DNA from: Pseudohongiella spirulinae
GTDB lineage: Bacteria > Pseudomonadota > Gammaproteobacteria > Pseudomonadales > Pseudohongiellaceae
Assembly (NCBI RefSeq): GCF_001444425.1
Contig: NZ_CP013189.1
Span: 1,984,001-2,048,000 of the forward strand
Direction of reading: 5' to 3'
Length of the DNA: 64,000 nucleotides
Shown here piece after piece: positions 38,359 through 51,594 of the stretch. How positions within the stretch are numbered: the stretch's first letter is position 1; every line of letters begins with the position of its first letter. The notes beneath the pieces were generated by a model, which was not told where the DNA came from, did not search any database, and saw only the letters and a list, made by a program, of their open reading frames with translations. Made by a program: the position numbers and the translations under genes.

Positions 38359-38724
38359 ATGAATATGCGCGATCAGCTGTCACGCCTGGTTTACAGCACG
38401 GACAAAGGCAGTCTGTGCCCGGACTGCGGTCAGGCTAAAACAAACTGTCAATGCAGGACGAATGCCAGCGAACGGATTCTGGGTGATGGCCGCGTCAGGA
38501 TAAGACGCGAAACCAAAGGTCGAAAAGGCAAAGGTGTCACACTGGTAGAAGGCCTTGCCATGACGGCACCCCAATTGGCACAACTGGCAAAAGCGCTCAA
38601 GACACATTGCGGATGTGGTGGTTCTGTGAAAGACGCGACTATCGAAATTCAGGGTGACCAGCGCCAGACAATCCTGGCCTTCCTGGACGCACGAGGCATC
38701 CAGGCAAAAATAGCCGGCGCCTGA
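38359..38724 (+). CDS. yciH: SUI1-family translation initiation factor homologue
   Basis: 121 residues. A small N-terminal Cys cluster (CPDCGQAKTNCQC) precedes the SUI1 fold with RIRRETKGRKGKGVTLVEGL and KTHCGCGGSVKD, the eIF1 core signature. Bacterial YciH is thought to bind ribosomes and affect initiation under stress. Begins 3 bp after batD, so it may be an operon member by position only; it converges on purF 3 bp away. Confidence 0.94.
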   Translation: MNMRDQLSRLVYSTDKGSLCPDCGQAKTNCQCRTNASERILGDGRVRIRRETKGRKGKGVTLVEGLAMTAPQLAQLAKALKTHCGCGGSVKDATIEIQGDQRQTILAFLDARGIQAKIAGA

Positions 38725-38727
38725 GTA

Positions 38728-40230
38728 TCAGGCCTCATCCGCCGGCTCTTCCGGCTTGCGACGCTGCTGCTTTTTGGCCGCATCATTGCGTGAAGCCTCC
38801 AGCGCCTTCAGATAGTTATCATCCACATCACCGGTAATATACTGACCATTAAAGACCGCACATTCAAACTGGGTAATTTTGGGGTTACCTTCGTGTGAAG
38901 CGGCTATCAAATCTTCCAGATCCTGGAAGACCAGCCAGTCAGCGCCAATCAATTCCTGCACCTGCTCTTCAGTCTTGTCATACGCTATCAGTTCACTGGC
39001 AGCCGGCATGTCAATGCCATACACATTCGGATAACGTACCGGTGGCGCGGCAGAAGCAAAATACACCTTGCGGGCACCGGCATCACGCGCCATCTGAATA
39101 ATCTGCTTGCAGGTAGTGCCACGCACTATGGAGTCATCCACCAGCAATACATTCTTGCCCCGGAACTCGAGCTCGATGGCGTTAAGTTTCTGCCGCACGG
39201 ATTTGCGACGCTCACTCTGCCCCGGCATGATGAAGGTCCTGCCTATATACCGGTTCTTCACAAACCCTTCTCGATACTTCACACCCAGGCGATTGGCAAG
39301 TTCCAGGGCTGATGTACGACTGGTGTCGGGGATGGGAATCACCACATCAATATCATGATCCGGTCGCAGACGTTTTACCTTATCCGCCAGTCGCTCACCC
39401 ATTCGCAGCCGTGCTTTATACACCGAAATGCCATCCATCAATGAGTCAGGCCGGGCAAAATAAACATGTTCAAAAATGCAGGGTGTATAGGGCGCCGGCT
39501 CGGCGCAGATCTGGGTGTGCAGATTGCCTTTGGCATCAATATACACGGCCTCGCCCGGCGCGACATCACGCACCAGGGTAAAACCCTGCGAGTCAAGAGC
39601 CACACTTTCGGAGGCCAGCATGTACTCGGTATGACCGTTCAGTTCCCGTTTGCCAAACACCAGCGGACGGATACCATTTTTATCGCGGAAACCCACAATG
39701 CCGTAACCGGTGATCATCACCAGTGCCACGTATCCGCCCCGGCAACGGCGATGCACGCCTTGCACCGCCTTGAAGACGTCGTCGGCACTGGGTGCCACAC
39801 GCCCGACCTGCTGCAGCTCGTGAGCAAAAATATTCAACAGAACCTCAGAGTCGGAGTCAGTATTGATGTGACGCAGGTCCTCGGAGTAAAGCTCTTCGGC
39901 CAGAGTTGCCGAGTTGGTCAGGTTGCCGTTATGGGCCAGGCACAAGCCGTATGGGGAGTTGACATAGAACGGTTGCGCCAACGCAGGGCTGGAGCTGCCG
40001 GCAGTCGGATAGCGCACATGTCCGATGCCCATGCGACCGATCAGGCGGCGCATGTGGCGGGTGCGAAACACATCTTTGACCAGACCGTTGTCCTTGCGCA
40101 GACTCAGTTTACCGTTGTCACAGGTTGCGATACCTGCCGCGTCCTGACCCCGATGCTGCAACACCGTGAGGGTGTCATACAATGAAACTGCAACATCTGA
40201 GTTGCCAACGATGCCAACCAAACCACACAT
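38728..40230 (-). CDS. purF: Amidophosphoribosyltransferase
   Basis: First committed enzyme of purine synthesis: PRPP plus glutamine to phosphoribosylamine. 500 residues. N-terminal nucleophile Cys2 (MCGLVGIVG), Ntn glutaminase motifs [11 protein letters not shown] and [10 protein letters not shown], and PRPP loop [13 protein letters not shown]. Proximal gene order dedD-cvpA-purF is conserved in gammaproteobacteria; cvpA is 31 bp upstream. Confidence 0.97.
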   Translation of the reverse strand: MCGLVGIVGNSDVAVSLYDTLTVLQHRGQDAAGIATCDNGKLSLRKDNGLVKDVFRTRHMRRLIGRMGIGHVRYPTAGSSSPALAQPFYVNSPYGLCLAHNGNLTNSATLAEELYSEDLRHINTDSDSEVLLNIFAHELQQVGRVAPSADDVFKAVQGVHRRCRGGYVALVMITGYGIVGFRDKNGIRPLVFGKRELNGHTEYMLASESVALDSQGFTLVRDVAPGEAVYIDAKGNLHTQICAEPAPYTPCIFEHVYFARPDSLMDGISVYKARLRMGERLADKVKRLRPDHDIDVVIPIPDTSRTSALELANRLGVKYREGFVKNRYIGRTFIMPGQSERRKSVRQKLNAIELEFRGKNVLLVDDSIVRGTTCKQIIQMARDAGARKVYFASAAPPVRYPNVYGIDMPAASELIAYDKTEEQVQELIGADWLVFQDLEDLIAASHEGNPKITQFECAVFNGQYITGDVDDNYLKALEASRNDAAKKQQRRKPEEPADEA

Positions 40231-40261
40231 GCAAAATACTCCGTAAACCAGCTAGTAAAAA

Positions 40262-40753
40262 TCAGGCTCCGGCAGGGACAGGATCGCTGTCCATGCCAAG
40301 CGTGCCCTGCGCCCAGGTTATCACCTGTTCGATATAGGGCAGTGTCAGGGATTGTTGCCACCACAGTTCCGTCTGATAAACGGCAGCGGCAAAATAAACG
40401 ATGATGGCCACAATGATCACCCCACGCGCCACACCAAACAGTATGCCCAGCAGACGGTCTGTGATCTGCAGTCCTGCAACGCTGATCAGACGGGCCATAA
40501 AATGATTGATGATGCCACCCAGGATCAGCACGCCAAAACACAGCACGGCAAAGGCCATCACGTAGCGGGCGGTTTCACTGTCTGTCAGGCTGTCAAACAA
40601 AGGGGAGAACTGCGGACTGTAAAGTCGGGCCACGACGATGGCGCCTATCCACACCACCACCGACAGGACTTCCCGGACAAATCCTCGCCAGATACCAAAC
40701 AAAGCCGACAGCGCAATGATGCTCAAGATAATAATGTCGACCCAGTTCAGCAT
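40262..40753 (-). CDS. cvpA: CvpA family inner-membrane protein
   Basis: 163 residues with four hydrophobic segments (VDIIILSIIALSALFGIWRGFV, VLSVVVWIGAIVVARLY, YVMAFAVLCFGVLILGGIIN, ILFGVARGVIIVAIIVYFA), as in CvpA of E. coli, where it is tied to colicin V production and envelope stress. Directly abuts dedD and precedes purF. Confidence 0.93.
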   Translation of the reverse strand: MLNWVDIIILSIIALSALFGIWRGFVREVLSVVVWIGAIVVARLYSPQFSPLFDSLTDSETARYVMAFAVLCFGVLILGGIINHFMARLISVAGLQITDRLLGILFGVARGVIIVAIIVYFAAAVYQTELWWQQSLTLPYIEQVITWAQGTLGMDSDPVPAGA

Positions 40754-41467
40754 TTACGGCGCCTCAATCTGATAACGCACTACCAGCCCGTTGAGCTGAT
40801 AATCTTCACGCATCTGCCCCAGCAGTTGCTGAGCGGCTGCACGGTCGATCAGCGGCCCGACAAACACCGCCGTCAACTGTCCCTGACTGGAACTGATCTG
40901 GCGTGTATAGGCACGATGACCATCGCTGAGCAGGCGATTGAGCAGATTGCTGGCATTGGTCTGGTTTGAGAATGAGGCCAGACGCACGCTCCAGGCCTCC
41001 GGCAGGCCCTGATTGTCCAGTGCGGCAGTGATGGCCGCTGTATCGGGGGGCTCAGCTACCGCAGCTGCTGCTTGTGCAGCATCCGCTGCGGGCTCGTCTG
41101 TAGTGAGCGCCTGTGACTGCGCGTCATCATTGTTGTCAGCAGAATTGTTATCGGCAAGCTGCTCTTGCGAGTCGTCTACACTCTCAGCGTCGGTTGCTGG
41201 CTGGTCTGGCCGGTCAGAGGGAGCTATTGATTCTTCTACAGGTGTTTCGGGGCGAATTCGGATGGCATCGGAGTCGGCAGTGATAACGGGGCGCTGCGGC
41301 AGACTGCGGTTCACTTCCGGACGTTCGGCGACCGGGGGAATCTGGGTTTGTAGCGGTGGCTGGTAGCTGCCTTCTCCGTCAAAGATCATGGGCAGCACAA
41401 TCACCGCAACCAGACCCAGAACGATGGTGCCGATTATTCGCTGACGGGTGTTTTGACTCACTGCCAT
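40754..41467 (-). CDS. dedD: DedD-like SPOR-domain protein
   Basis: 237 residues: a short cytoplasmic end, one membrane helix (IIGTIVLGLVAVIVLPMIF), a long Ala/Glu/Asp-rich periplasmic linker and a C-terminal SPOR domain (AWSVRLASFSNQTNASNLLNRLLSDGHRAYT). SPOR domains bind denuded septal glycan strands, so a role in cell division is expected. Start overlaps folC by 10 nt. Confidence 0.92.
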   Translation of the reverse strand: MAVSQNTRQRIIGTIVLGLVAVIVLPMIFDGEGSYQPPLQTQIPPVAERPEVNRSLPQRPVITADSDAIRIRPETPVEESIAPSDRPDQPATDAESVDDSQEQLADNNSADNNDDAQSQALTTDEPAADAAQAAAAVAEPPDTAAITAALDNQGLPEAWSVRLASFSNQTNASNLLNRLLSDGHRAYTRQISSSQGQLTAVFVGPLIDRAAAQQLLGQMREDYQLNGLVVRYQIEAP

Positions 41468-42828
41468 CTGTCTTCGCTCGTAATCGTCTTTAACTGCATG
41501 ACGTCTGACACGGTGAAAAAGGAACCACTCACAACCAGCAGGTCGCCGGGCGACGCTTCAGCACAGGCAGCCAAAAATGCTTGCTGCACACCTGTCGCTG
41601 CATTTAATAAGCCATGCAACGGACCATCAAATACCACAACGGATACGTTGTCTGACGTCGACTTTACAGGATGCTGCCGCACCAGGTTCGCCAGCTTATC
41701 GGCTGCCATGCAACGTGGCAGATCGAAGTGCGCAATATACCAGAAATCGATCTGCTTTTCTAAAGCCTGAATGTAGCCATCGTGATCTTTATCTTTCATC
41801 ATGGCCAGCACTAATCTGACCTGTCCGGGCGCGGAGCCGACAGCATCAGCCCGCCAGCGGGCAATCGTATCAGCCAGCGCCAGGGCGGCCTGTGGATTGT
41901 GTGAAACATCCAACAAAACCTGCTGCCCATTGATGTTTATAAACTGCTGTCGGCCGGCTAACTGTAAATTGCTCAGCATGGCGGGCAGCACTTGCTGAAG
42001 CGCCTCCGGCCCGCTGACCAGTCCAGCAGCAATGGCGGCCTGGACGGCGCCAGCCACGTTTTGCAGCTGCAACGCCGGACGCGGCAGCCCGGACAACTGC
42101 CAGTGCCCCTGCCGCTGTGAATCGACACCCGACCACTGCCAGCCATCAGCCCTTTCTATTACGTTAAAATCCTGTTCAAACTGCAAAAAAGGACAGGCGA
42201 GCTGCTCAGCGATCTCACGCAAATTGGCCGGTGGTTGCGCTTCTGTGCAGATAACCGGTTTGCCTGGGCGAAAAATGCCGGCTTTTTCCCTGGCCACCGA
42301 TTCACGCGTATCGCCCAGCCACTCCTGGTGGTCAAGTCCGATACTGCTGATCACCGCGACATCAGCATCCACCAGATTTACGGCATCCAGACGACCACCC
42401 AGCCCCACCTCCAGAATAGCTACATCGAGAGCAGCCTCGGCAAAGATCATCAATGCCGCCAGTGTGCCGAATTCAAAATAACTCAGGGAGATATCGCCGC
42501 GCGCCTGTTCAATAGTCGAAAACGCCTGTTCCAGGGAGGCATCATCGATGTCCTGCGCATTGATGCGCACGCGTTCGTTGTACTTCAATAAATGCGGTGA
42601 GGTGTATGCGGCCGTGCGATAACCCAGCGCGATACAAAGCGCTTCCAGAGTGGCAACATGGCTACCCTTGCCATTGGTGCCGGTCACTGTAATCACCACT
42701 GGTGCCGGACGGCCAAGGCCTATACGCTGCGCCACCAGGCGCAGCCGGTCAAGCCCCATGTCTATCTCTGAGGGGTGAAGCTGCTGGATATAATCCAGCC
42801 ACTGCGCCAGCGAGGCGGGCTGTGTCAT
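41458..42828 (-). CDS. folC: Bifunctional folylpolyglutamate/dihydrofolate synthase
   Basis: Adds glutamates to folates and makes dihydrofolate. 456 residues from the ATG at 42828 (a TTG one codon earlier is possible). Mur-ligase fold: ATP loop VTGTNGKGSH, EVGLGGRLDAVN, SSIGLDHQEWLGD and DVSHNPQA. It follows accD after 4 bp, as in most gammaproteobacteria. Confidence 0.96.
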   Translation of the reverse strand: MTQPASLAQWLDYIQQLHPSEIDMGLDRLRLVAQRIGLGRPAPVVITVTGTNGKGSHVATLEALCIALGYRTAAYTSPHLLKYNERVRINAQDIDDASLEQAFSTIEQARGDISLSYFEFGTLAALMIFAEAALDVAILEVGLGGRLDAVNLVDADVAVISSIGLDHQEWLGDTRESVAREKAGIFRPGKPVICTEAQPPANLREIAEQLACPFLQFEQDFNVIERADGWQWSGVDSQRQGHWQLSGLPRPALQLQNVAGAVQAAIAAGLVSGPEALQQVLPAMLSNLQLAGRQQFININGQQVLLDVSHNPQAALALADTIARWRADAVGSAPGQVRLVLAMMKDKDHDGYIQALEKQIDFWYIAHFDLPRCMAADKLANLVRQHPVKSTSDNVSVVVFDGPLHGLLNAATGVQQAFLAACAEASPGDLLVVSGSFFTVSDVMQLKTITSEDRWQ

Positions 42829-42832
42829 CAAA

Positions 42833-43711
42833 TCAGGCAGCCGGAGGTAATTGCAGTAATTTGGCGACCAGGCCGGACACTGTCTGACGCATGTCCTGAC
42901 GATGCACGATCATATCGATCGCTCCGTGCTCCAGCAGGAATTCAGCTCGCTGGAAACCTTCGGGCAGCTTGACCCGCACTGTCTGGCGGATCACATCCGG
43001 CCCGGTGAACCCGACCAATGCGCGTGGTTCAGCGATATTGATATCGCCTAACATCGCCAGACTGGCCGAGACACCGCCGTAGACCGGGTCAACCAGTACG
43101 GAAATAAACGGCAGGCCTTCGGCACGCAGTTTCTCCAGCGCTGCAGAGGTTTTGGCCATCTGCATCAGTGAGATCAGTGCTTCCTGCATCCGTGCGCCGC
43201 CACTGGTGGAGAAACACACAAACGGCAGACGCTGCTCGATGCAGCGATTGACCGCCTGGACGAATTTCTCACCCACCACGGCTCCCATAGAGCCACCGAT
43301 AAATCCGAATTCAAAGGCGGCAACAACGCTCTCCACGTCACAGACCCGGCCCTGTATGACGATCAATGCGTCCTTTTCGCCGGTGCTCTTTTGAGCGGCT
43401 GACAGCCGATCTTTATACTTTTTGAGGTCTTTGAACTTGAGAATATCGACCGGCTCGATGTCGCCGAACAGCTCCTGCTGGCCTTCAGCATCCATGAACA
43501 GCTCCAGTCGTCGTCTGGCACTGATGCGCATGTGATGGTCGCATTTGGGGCAGACATCATGGTTGCGCTCCAGATCGGGCCGATACAGCACGGCCTCACA
43601 GCGCGGGCACTTCTTCCACAGCCCTTCGGGCACACTGGACTTCTGCTTGCCGCCTTCAGGCGCCGCACTGCTGTTGCGAATGGAGGGAAGGATTTTGTTA
43701 ATCCAGCTCAT
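42833..43711 (-). CDS. accD: Acetyl-CoA carboxylase carboxyltransferase beta subunit
   Basis: 292 residues. A four-Cys zinc ribbon at C35, C38, C54 and C57 (CPRC...CPKC) precedes the crotonase-fold domain with [26 protein letters not shown] and [12 protein letters not shown]. Partners with AccA (not in window) to transfer carboxyl from biotin to acetyl-CoA for fatty acid synthesis. Lies between trpA and folC. Confidence 0.97.
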   Translation of the reverse strand: MSWINKILPSIRNSSAAPEGGKQKSSVPEGLWKKCPRCEAVLYRPDLERNHDVCPKCDHHMRISARRRLELFMDAEGQQELFGDIEPVDILKFKDLKKYKDRLSAAQKSTGEKDALIVIQGRVCDVESVVAAFEFGFIGGSMGAVVGEKFVQAVNRCIEQRLPFVCFSTSGGARMQEALISLMQMAKTSAALEKLRAEGLPFISVLVDPVYGGVSASLAMLGDINIAEPRALVGFTGPDVIRQTVRVKLPEGFQRAEFLLEHGAIDMIVHRQDMRQTVSGLVAKLLQLPPAA

Positions 43712-43761
43712 ACCTGATTCCTGTAAAACACTTGCCGTTAACTATAACATTTTACGAGCGT

Positions 43762-44574
43762 TTATGCGTCCATTGCCTGACGCAGCTGTGCGATGATGGC
43801 GGTGGCTTCTGCAATGCTGGCCTGATCCCGGGCGCCGGAATCTGTCAGCGCGGCAATCCGCTCTACCAGCGCGCTGCCCACAATCACTCCATCGCTGATG
43901 CTGGCCATGGCACGGGCACTGTTATCGTCCTTGATACCAAAACCGACCACAACCGGCAGCTCTGTGCGGCTGCGCAAAGTCTGCACCCGTTCAGCAATCT
44001 CGCCACTGTCGGAAATCGCGGCGCCGGTGACACCTTTCAAGGATACGTAATACAGGTAGCCAGAACTGTGTTCACAGATACCCTGCAGACGGCGCTCCGT
44101 GGTGGTCGGCGCCACCAGGAAAATGATATCCATGTCACGCGGCCGGGTCAGTTCAAGCAAGGCACTGGCTTCACTGACCGGAAGATCGACAATCAGCACG
44201 CCATCAACGCCAGCCTGCGAAGCCTGTTCAACGAATGCCTGGTAGCCAAGGATCTCCACCGGGTTAAGATACCCCATCAGCACTATTGGCGTAGTGTCAT
44301 CCTGCTCGCGAAAGCGGCGCACAATGTCAAATACCGCTTTTAATCCTGTCCCCTGGCGCAGCGCTCGTTCGGCACCCAATTGAATCACCGGGCCGTCAGA
44401 GGACGGGTCGCTGAAAGGCACACCCAGCTCTATTACATCAGCACCATCAGCGACCAGTTGATGCATCAAGGCCACTGTGGTGACCGCATCCGGGTCGCCA
44501 GCCACCAGATAGGGAATCAAAACCTTTTTGCCATCAGCCTTTTTCTGACTGATTCTTGTTGAAATCCTGCTCAT
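43762..44574 (-). CDS. trpA: Tryptophan synthase alpha chain
   Basis: Cleaves indole-3-glycerol phosphate to indole. 270 residues, TIM barrel: VIELGVPFSDPSSDGPVIQ (catalytic Glu and Asp60-equivalent), GYLNPVEILG, the flexible VSLKGVTGA loop, and VVVGFGIKD phosphate site. Starts 13 bp after trpB, giving a compact trpF-trpB-trpA unit. Confidence 0.97.
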   Translation of the reverse strand: MSRISTRISQKKADGKKVLIPYLVAGDPDAVTTVALMHQLVADGADVIELGVPFSDPSSDGPVIQLGAERALRQGTGLKAVFDIVRRFREQDDTTPIVLMGYLNPVEILGYQAFVEQASQAGVDGVLIVDLPVSEASALLELTRPRDMDIIFLVAPTTTERRLQGICEHSSGYLYYVSLKGVTGAAISDSGEIAERVQTLRSRTELPVVVGFGIKDDNSARAMASISDGVIVGSALVERIAALTDSGARDQASIAEATAIIAQLRQAMDA

Positions 44575-44587
44575 GCTCTCCTCATCC

Positions 44588-45832
44588 TTAAACGCTGATG
44601 CCGTCGATGGCCGCTACGGTATGAATATCTTTATCACCCCGGCCGGACAGATTGACCACAATGTTCTGATCGGGGCTCATGGTCGCAGCCAGTTTCAAGG
44701 CGTAAGCCACCGCATGGGCTGACTCGAGCGCCGGGATAATCCCTTCCAGCCGCGTTGTCAGCCGAAAGGCTTCCAGCGCTTCGGTATCTGTGACGGAGAC
44801 GTAATTAGCGCGGCCAATATCTTTGAGCCAGGCATGTTCTGGCCCGACACCCGGATAGTCCAGACCTGCTGATACCGAATGTGTCTCCATGATCTGACCG
44901 TTATCGTCGCTCATGATGTAAGTGCGGTTGCCGTGCAGGACACCCGGCTTGCCCGCCGACAGCGGCGCCGCATGACGACCGGTTTCAACACCATCACCAC
45001 CGGCTTCGACACCGTAAATGGCGACTTCTTTATCCTTCAGGAAGGGGTGGAACAGACCAATGGCATTGGAACCACCGCCCACACAGGCCACCAGGGCATC
45101 TGGCAGACGACCATATTCTTCCAGAGACTGCGCGCGCGCTTCACGGCCGATGATGGCCTGGAAATCGCGCACCAGCATGGGATACGGATGCGGGCCGGCC
45201 ACTGTGCCAATGATGTAATAGGTATTATCCACATTGGTGGCCCAGTCACGCAGCGCCTCATTCAGTGCATCTTTCAGGGTACGCGAACCGGAAGTCACCG
45301 GAATGACGTTGGCACCCAACAGCTTCATGCGATAGACATTGGCTGACTGGCGCTTGACGTCATCAGCGCCCATGTAAACATGACACTCCAGACCGAGTCG
45401 CGCCGCTACCGTGGCGCTGGCGACACCATGCTGACCTGCACCGGTTTCGGCAATAATACGCGGCTTGCCCATGTATTTGGCCAATAGCGCCTGACCGATG
45501 GTATTGTTGATTTTGTGTGCCCCGGTGTGGTTCAGGTCTTCGCGTTTCAGGATGATACGCGCGCCACCGGCGTGTTTTGTCAGTCGCTCGGCAAAATACA
45601 GAGGCGAGGGACGGCCCACGTAATGTTTCATGTCATTGTCGTAGTCGCGCCAGAAGTCAGGATCTTTGGACAGCTTGCGATACACCTGGTCGAGCTCCTC
45701 GACCGCTGCCATCAGCGTTTCACCCACAAATATGCCACCGAAACGCCCAAAATGGCCGCTCAGGTCGGGTCCGCTGAAAAGATCCTGCTCTGTTGCCGAT
45801 TTGGCAACGTTAACTGACTCAGATACAGACAC
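44588..45832 (-). CDS. trpB: Tryptophan synthase beta chain
   Basis: PLP enzyme condensing indole and serine. 414 residues, TrpB1 type: [31 protein letters not shown] with the PLP lysine, [22 protein letters not shown] and the final [10 protein letters not shown]. Overlaps trpF by 14 nt. An N-terminal extension of about 25 residues precedes the usual start region. Confidence 0.97.
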   Translation of the reverse strand: MSVSESVNVAKSATEQDLFSGPDLSGHFGRFGGIFVGETLMAAVEELDQVYRKLSKDPDFWRDYDNDMKHYVGRPSPLYFAERLTKHAGGARIILKREDLNHTGAHKINNTIGQALLAKYMGKPRIIAETGAGQHGVASATVAARLGLECHVYMGADDVKRQSANVYRMKLLGANVIPVTSGSRTLKDALNEALRDWATNVDNTYYIIGTVAGPHPYPMLVRDFQAIIGREARAQSLEEYGRLPDALVACVGGGSNAIGLFHPFLKDKEVAIYGVEAGGDGVETGRHAAPLSAGKPGVLHGNRTYIMSDDNGQIMETHSVSAGLDYPGVGPEHAWLKDIGRANYVSVTDTEALEAFRLTTRLEGIIPALESAHAVAYALKLAATMSPDQNIVVNLSGRGDKDIHTVAAIDGISV

Positions 45833-46502
45833 GATTAACCTCTTTGAAAAATTCCTGCAATTTTTCCGGATCTTTCAGACCCGGCTCACTTTCTACCCCG
45901 CTGCTCAGATCGAGCGCCCAGGGTCGAACCTGCGTGATGGCCTGAGCGACATTGGCAGCCTTCAGGCCGCCGGCCAGTACCACCGGCACGTTGCACTGTT
46001 CTACACAGCGTCGTGCCACAGTCCAGTCAAACTGTTTGCCAGTGCCGCCGGCCTGCCGGGCGTCAAACGCATCCAGCAATATCGCACTGGCATTTGGATG
46101 TGCGGATGCTTCCTGAAGCGGATCGGCGGCCAGACCGTCCTGCCCGGGCTTGACCCTCACCGCCTTCATGTAAGGCAAACCGAATGACTCGCAAAAAGCC
46201 GCGTCTTCATCACCGTGAAACTGCAGACAGTCCAGCCGAACCTGCCTGAGCGCATCGCGCACATCTTTCTTGTCGGGATTGACGAACAGTCCGATCATGC
46301 TCACAAAAACGGGAGTCACCGAGACTATCACCGCAGCCTGTGCGGGACTCACGGCACGCTTGCTGGGTGGATAAAATACTAAACCCAGTGCATCGGCTCC
46401 AAACCACGCCGCCTGCCGCGCATCATCCGGGCGGGTGATTCCGCAGATCTTGACGCGGGTGCGCGGCATGGTCTGGCTGTTGTTTGTGTATGCAGTGCTC
46501 AT
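45819..46502 (-). CDS. trpF: Phosphoribosylanthranilate isomerase
   Basis: 227 residues. [11 protein letters not shown] at the start of the barrel (catalytic Cys), [21 protein letters not shown] (catalytic Asp region downstream) and [15 protein letters not shown]. Two starts are possible: ATG at 46502 or an ATG 11 codons later ([10 protein letters not shown]); neither has a strong ribosome-binding site. The rest of the trp pathway (trpE, G, D, C) is not in the window. Confidence 0.95.
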   Translation of the reverse strand: MSTAYTNNSQTMPRTRVKICGITRPDDARQAAWFGADALGLVFYPPSKRAVSPAQAAVIVSVTPVFVSMIGLFVNPDKKDVRDALRQVRLDCLQFHGDEDAAFCESFGLPYMKAVRVKPGQDGLAADPLQEASAHPNASAILLDAFDARQAGGTGKQFDWTVARRCVEQCNVPVVLAGGLKAANVAQAITQVRPWALDLSSGVESEPGLKDPEKLQEFFKEVNRVCI

Positions 46503-46592
46503 GAGTCGACAATCTGGCTGTTCAGCGAAGCAGGTGATTTTAACAGAGAACCCGCAGCCTTGGGTGAGTAAAACGCCTGTCCGCTTAAAAAT

Positions 46593-47380
46593 TCAGAGAA
46601 AACAGGGTCCCAAAGGCAACATCGGCAGATCAGGGTAGCCAGGATAGCTTACATGGACCAGAAACAGGCCATCTGGCCTGGCAGTTTCGGCCGCCTGCTG
46701 GCGATCCCGGCTTGCCAGTATCTGCGCCACCCAGGATTCAGGCTGCCTGCCCTGCCCGACATGCAGCAAGGTGCCAACTATATTCCTGACCATATGCAGT
46801 AAAAACGCGTTGGCCTCAACCTCCACGACAACAAATCGGTTATGGCGGTAGGCCTTGATCTCATGAACGTAACGAAAAGGTGTACTGGACTGGCAACCGC
46901 TGCCCCTGAAGGCGCTGAAATCATTTTCGCCCAATAGCGCCTGTGCGGCCCGGTGCATACTGTCGACATCCAGTTTTTCCCGGCTATGAGTCAATTGGCC
47001 GACCAGTACCGTCGGCTTCACCGGCTCATCGTAAATGATATAGCGGTAGCGGCGTGCCGTTGCGGAATGTCTGGCGTGAAAACGATCATCAACAGTACAG
47101 GCCCATTGCACACGAATCTGGGGGGGCAGTTGAGTATTGGTCCCCATAATCCAGGCTTTTGGGCCCCGGTCTTTGACGGTATCAAAATGTACAACCTGGC
47201 CGGTTGCATGCACACCAGCATCGGTGCGGCCAGCACAGCTTATACTCACCGGCTGGTCGGCAATCCTGCTCAGCGCCTGCTCCAGCAAGCCCTGAATGGT
47301 AGGCAATGGCGGGGCCAGTTGACGCTGCCAACCCGAAAAGGCGGCACCGTTGTACTCAACACCCAGTGCTATACGGTTGT

Positions 47381-47384
<4 letters not shown>
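46593..47384 (-). CDS. truA: tRNA pseudouridine synthase A
   Basis: Makes pseudouridine at positions 38-40 of the anticodon stem. 263 residues: N-terminal [17 protein letters not shown], catalytic D55 in [18 protein letters not shown], and [10 protein letters not shown]. The fimV-truA-trpF order is conserved; it overlaps the fimV stop by 4 nt. Confidence 0.96.
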
Positions 47385-49780
<2,396 letters not shown>

Positions 49781-49820
49781 TTCATATTCCTTTTATTTTG
49801 ATCGTTTGACGTCCGAGTAT

Positions 49821-50840
49821 TTATGATAAATAGTCTTTTATCAACACCTCAGCGATCTGAATGGAGTTCAGCGCCGCGCCTTTACGGACATTGTCACCGA
49901 CAATCCACATATCAATACCGTTGGGATGTGAAATATCCTTGCGGATCCGACCCACCAGCACTTCATCCTTGCCAGCAGAATCACCGACCGCTGTCGGATA
50001 GCCACCGTCTTTGCGCTCATCCATCAACACGGCACCCGGTGCATTGCGAATCAGTTCACGCACCTCTTCTACCGTGATTGGCTCCCGGGTTTCCAGATGC
50101 ACCGCCTCAGAGTGTGAATAGAATACCGGCACGCGCACGCAGGTTGCATTCACTTCGATGGCCGGATCCATGATCTTTTTGGTTTCCCAGGACATTTTCA
50201 TCTCTTCCTTGGTGTAACCATTGTCCAGAAATACATCAATGTGCGGCAGCGCATTAAAGGCGATCTGCTTGGGATACACATTGCACTCAGCCTCTTTGCC
50301 GTTAAGCAGCGCTGCGGTCTGGGCGGCCAGCTCTTCGATGGCCTCTTTACCGGTGCCGGATACCGCCTGGTAGGTCGCCACATTGATCCGGGTAATGCCC
50401 ACTTTGTCATGAATGGGTTTCAGCGCCACCAGCATCTGAATGGTCGAGCAGTTAGGGTTGGCTATGATGTTACGGGTTTTATAGCCGGCAATGGCTTCCG
50501 GATTAACTTCCGGCACCACCAATGGTATATCTTCGTCATAGCGGAACTGAGAGGTATTGTCGATAACTATACACCCCGCCGCGCCGGCCTTGGGTGCGTA
50601 GATCTCGGAAATGCTGCCACCGGCTGAAAACAGACCGATATCGGCTTTGGAAAAATCGAAATCGGCCAGATTCTGGACTGTCACAGACTTGCCGCGGAAC
50701 TGTATTTTGCTGCCGGCAGAGCGCTCACTGGCCAGCGGAAACAGTTCATTAACCGGAAAATCGCGCTCTTCCAGAATGCTGATCAGGGTCTCGCCTACCG
50801 CACCGGTGGCACCCACAACCGCAACATTATACTTCTTCAT
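49821..50840 (-). CDS. asd: Aspartate-semialdehyde dehydrogenase
   Basis: Reduces aspartyl phosphate to the semialdehyde for Lys, Thr, Met and diaminopimelate. 339 residues: NADP loop VVGATGAVGETLI, catalytic Cys in NPNCSTIQM, and VFYSHSEAVHLE. It is the Asd2-like form common in Pseudomonas. Located between leuD (39 bp) and fimV; leuB, usually just upstream of asd, is missing. Confidence 0.95.
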   Translation of the reverse strand: MKKYNVAVVGATGAVGETLISILEERDFPVNELFPLASERSAGSKIQFRGKSVTVQNLADFDFSKADIGLFSAGGSISEIYAPKAGAAGCIVIDNTSQFRYDEDIPLVVPEVNPEAIAGYKTRNIIANPNCSTIQMLVALKPIHDKVGITRINVATYQAVSGTGKEAIEELAAQTAALLNGKEAECNVYPKQIAFNALPHIDVFLDNGYTKEEMKMSWETKKIMDPAIEVNATCVRVPVFYSHSEAVHLETREPITVEEVRELIRNAPGAVLMDERKDGGYPTAVGDSAGKDEVLVGRIRKDISHPNGIDMWIVGDNVRKGAALNSIQIAEVLIKDYLS

Positions 50841-50879
50841 AATAACTCCCTTGGATTAAAAACCTGATCACGTCAGCGC

Positions 50880-51527
50880 TTATTGTTGCGCCGGAAAGTA
50901 CCAGGGGGATTTATCCCGCCACTGGGTCTCGAACGCTGCAATGGCGTCGGCATCCTCCAGTGTCAGGCCGATGTCGTCCAGACCGTTCAGCAGGCAGTGC
51001 TTGCGGAAGCCGTCCACTTCAAACGCAATCGTGCTGCCATCGGGCTTGTTGATGGTTTGCGCGGGCAGATCAACCGTCAGTTGATAACCTTCCTGCGCCT
51101 CAACCTCTTTAAACAACTGGTCGACAGTATCTTTATCAAGAACAATGGGTAATATTCCATTCTTGAAGCAATTATTGAAAAAAATATCGGCAAAGCTCGG
51201 TGCAATGATGACACGAAAACCATAGTCATCCAGCGCCCAGGGTGCGTGTTCACGGCTTGAACCGCAGCCAAAGTTATCCCGCGCCAGCAATACACTGGCA
51301 CCCTGATAACGGGGCTGATTCAATACAAATTCCTGATTGACGGGACGCTTGCTGTTATCGGCATCCGGCTCGCCCTTATCCAGGTAACGGTGCTCGTCAA
51401 ACAGATTGACGCCAAAACCACTGCGTTTGATCGACTTCAGAAACTGCTTGGGGATAATGAAGTCGGTATCCACATTGGCCCGGTCCAGTGGCATAGCCAG
51501 GCCGGTATGTACGGTAAATGCTTTCAT
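50880..51527 (-). CDS. leuD: 3-isopropylmalate dehydratase small subunit
   Basis: 215 residues, aconitase swivel domain. [30 protein letters not shown] and [16 protein letters not shown] are diagnostic. Forms the isopropylmalate isomerase with LeuC, whose gene ends 67 bp upstream. Confidence 0.97.
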   Translation of the reverse strand: MKAFTVHTGLAMPLDRANVDTDFIIPKQFLKSIKRSGFGVNLFDEHRYLDKGEPDADNSKRPVNQEFVLNQPRYQGASVLLARDNFGCGSSREHAPWALDDYGFRVIIAPSFADIFFNNCFKNGILPIVLDKDTVDQLFKEVEAQEGYQLTVDLPAQTINKPDGSTIAFEVDGFRKHCLLNGLDDIGLTLEDADAIAAFETQWRDKSPWYFPAQQ

Positions 51528-51594
51528 AATCGTTCACTCAAATACTGTCATCAATTAAGGTCTGCCGGTGGCGAACCCTGCCAATGCCTGTCGC

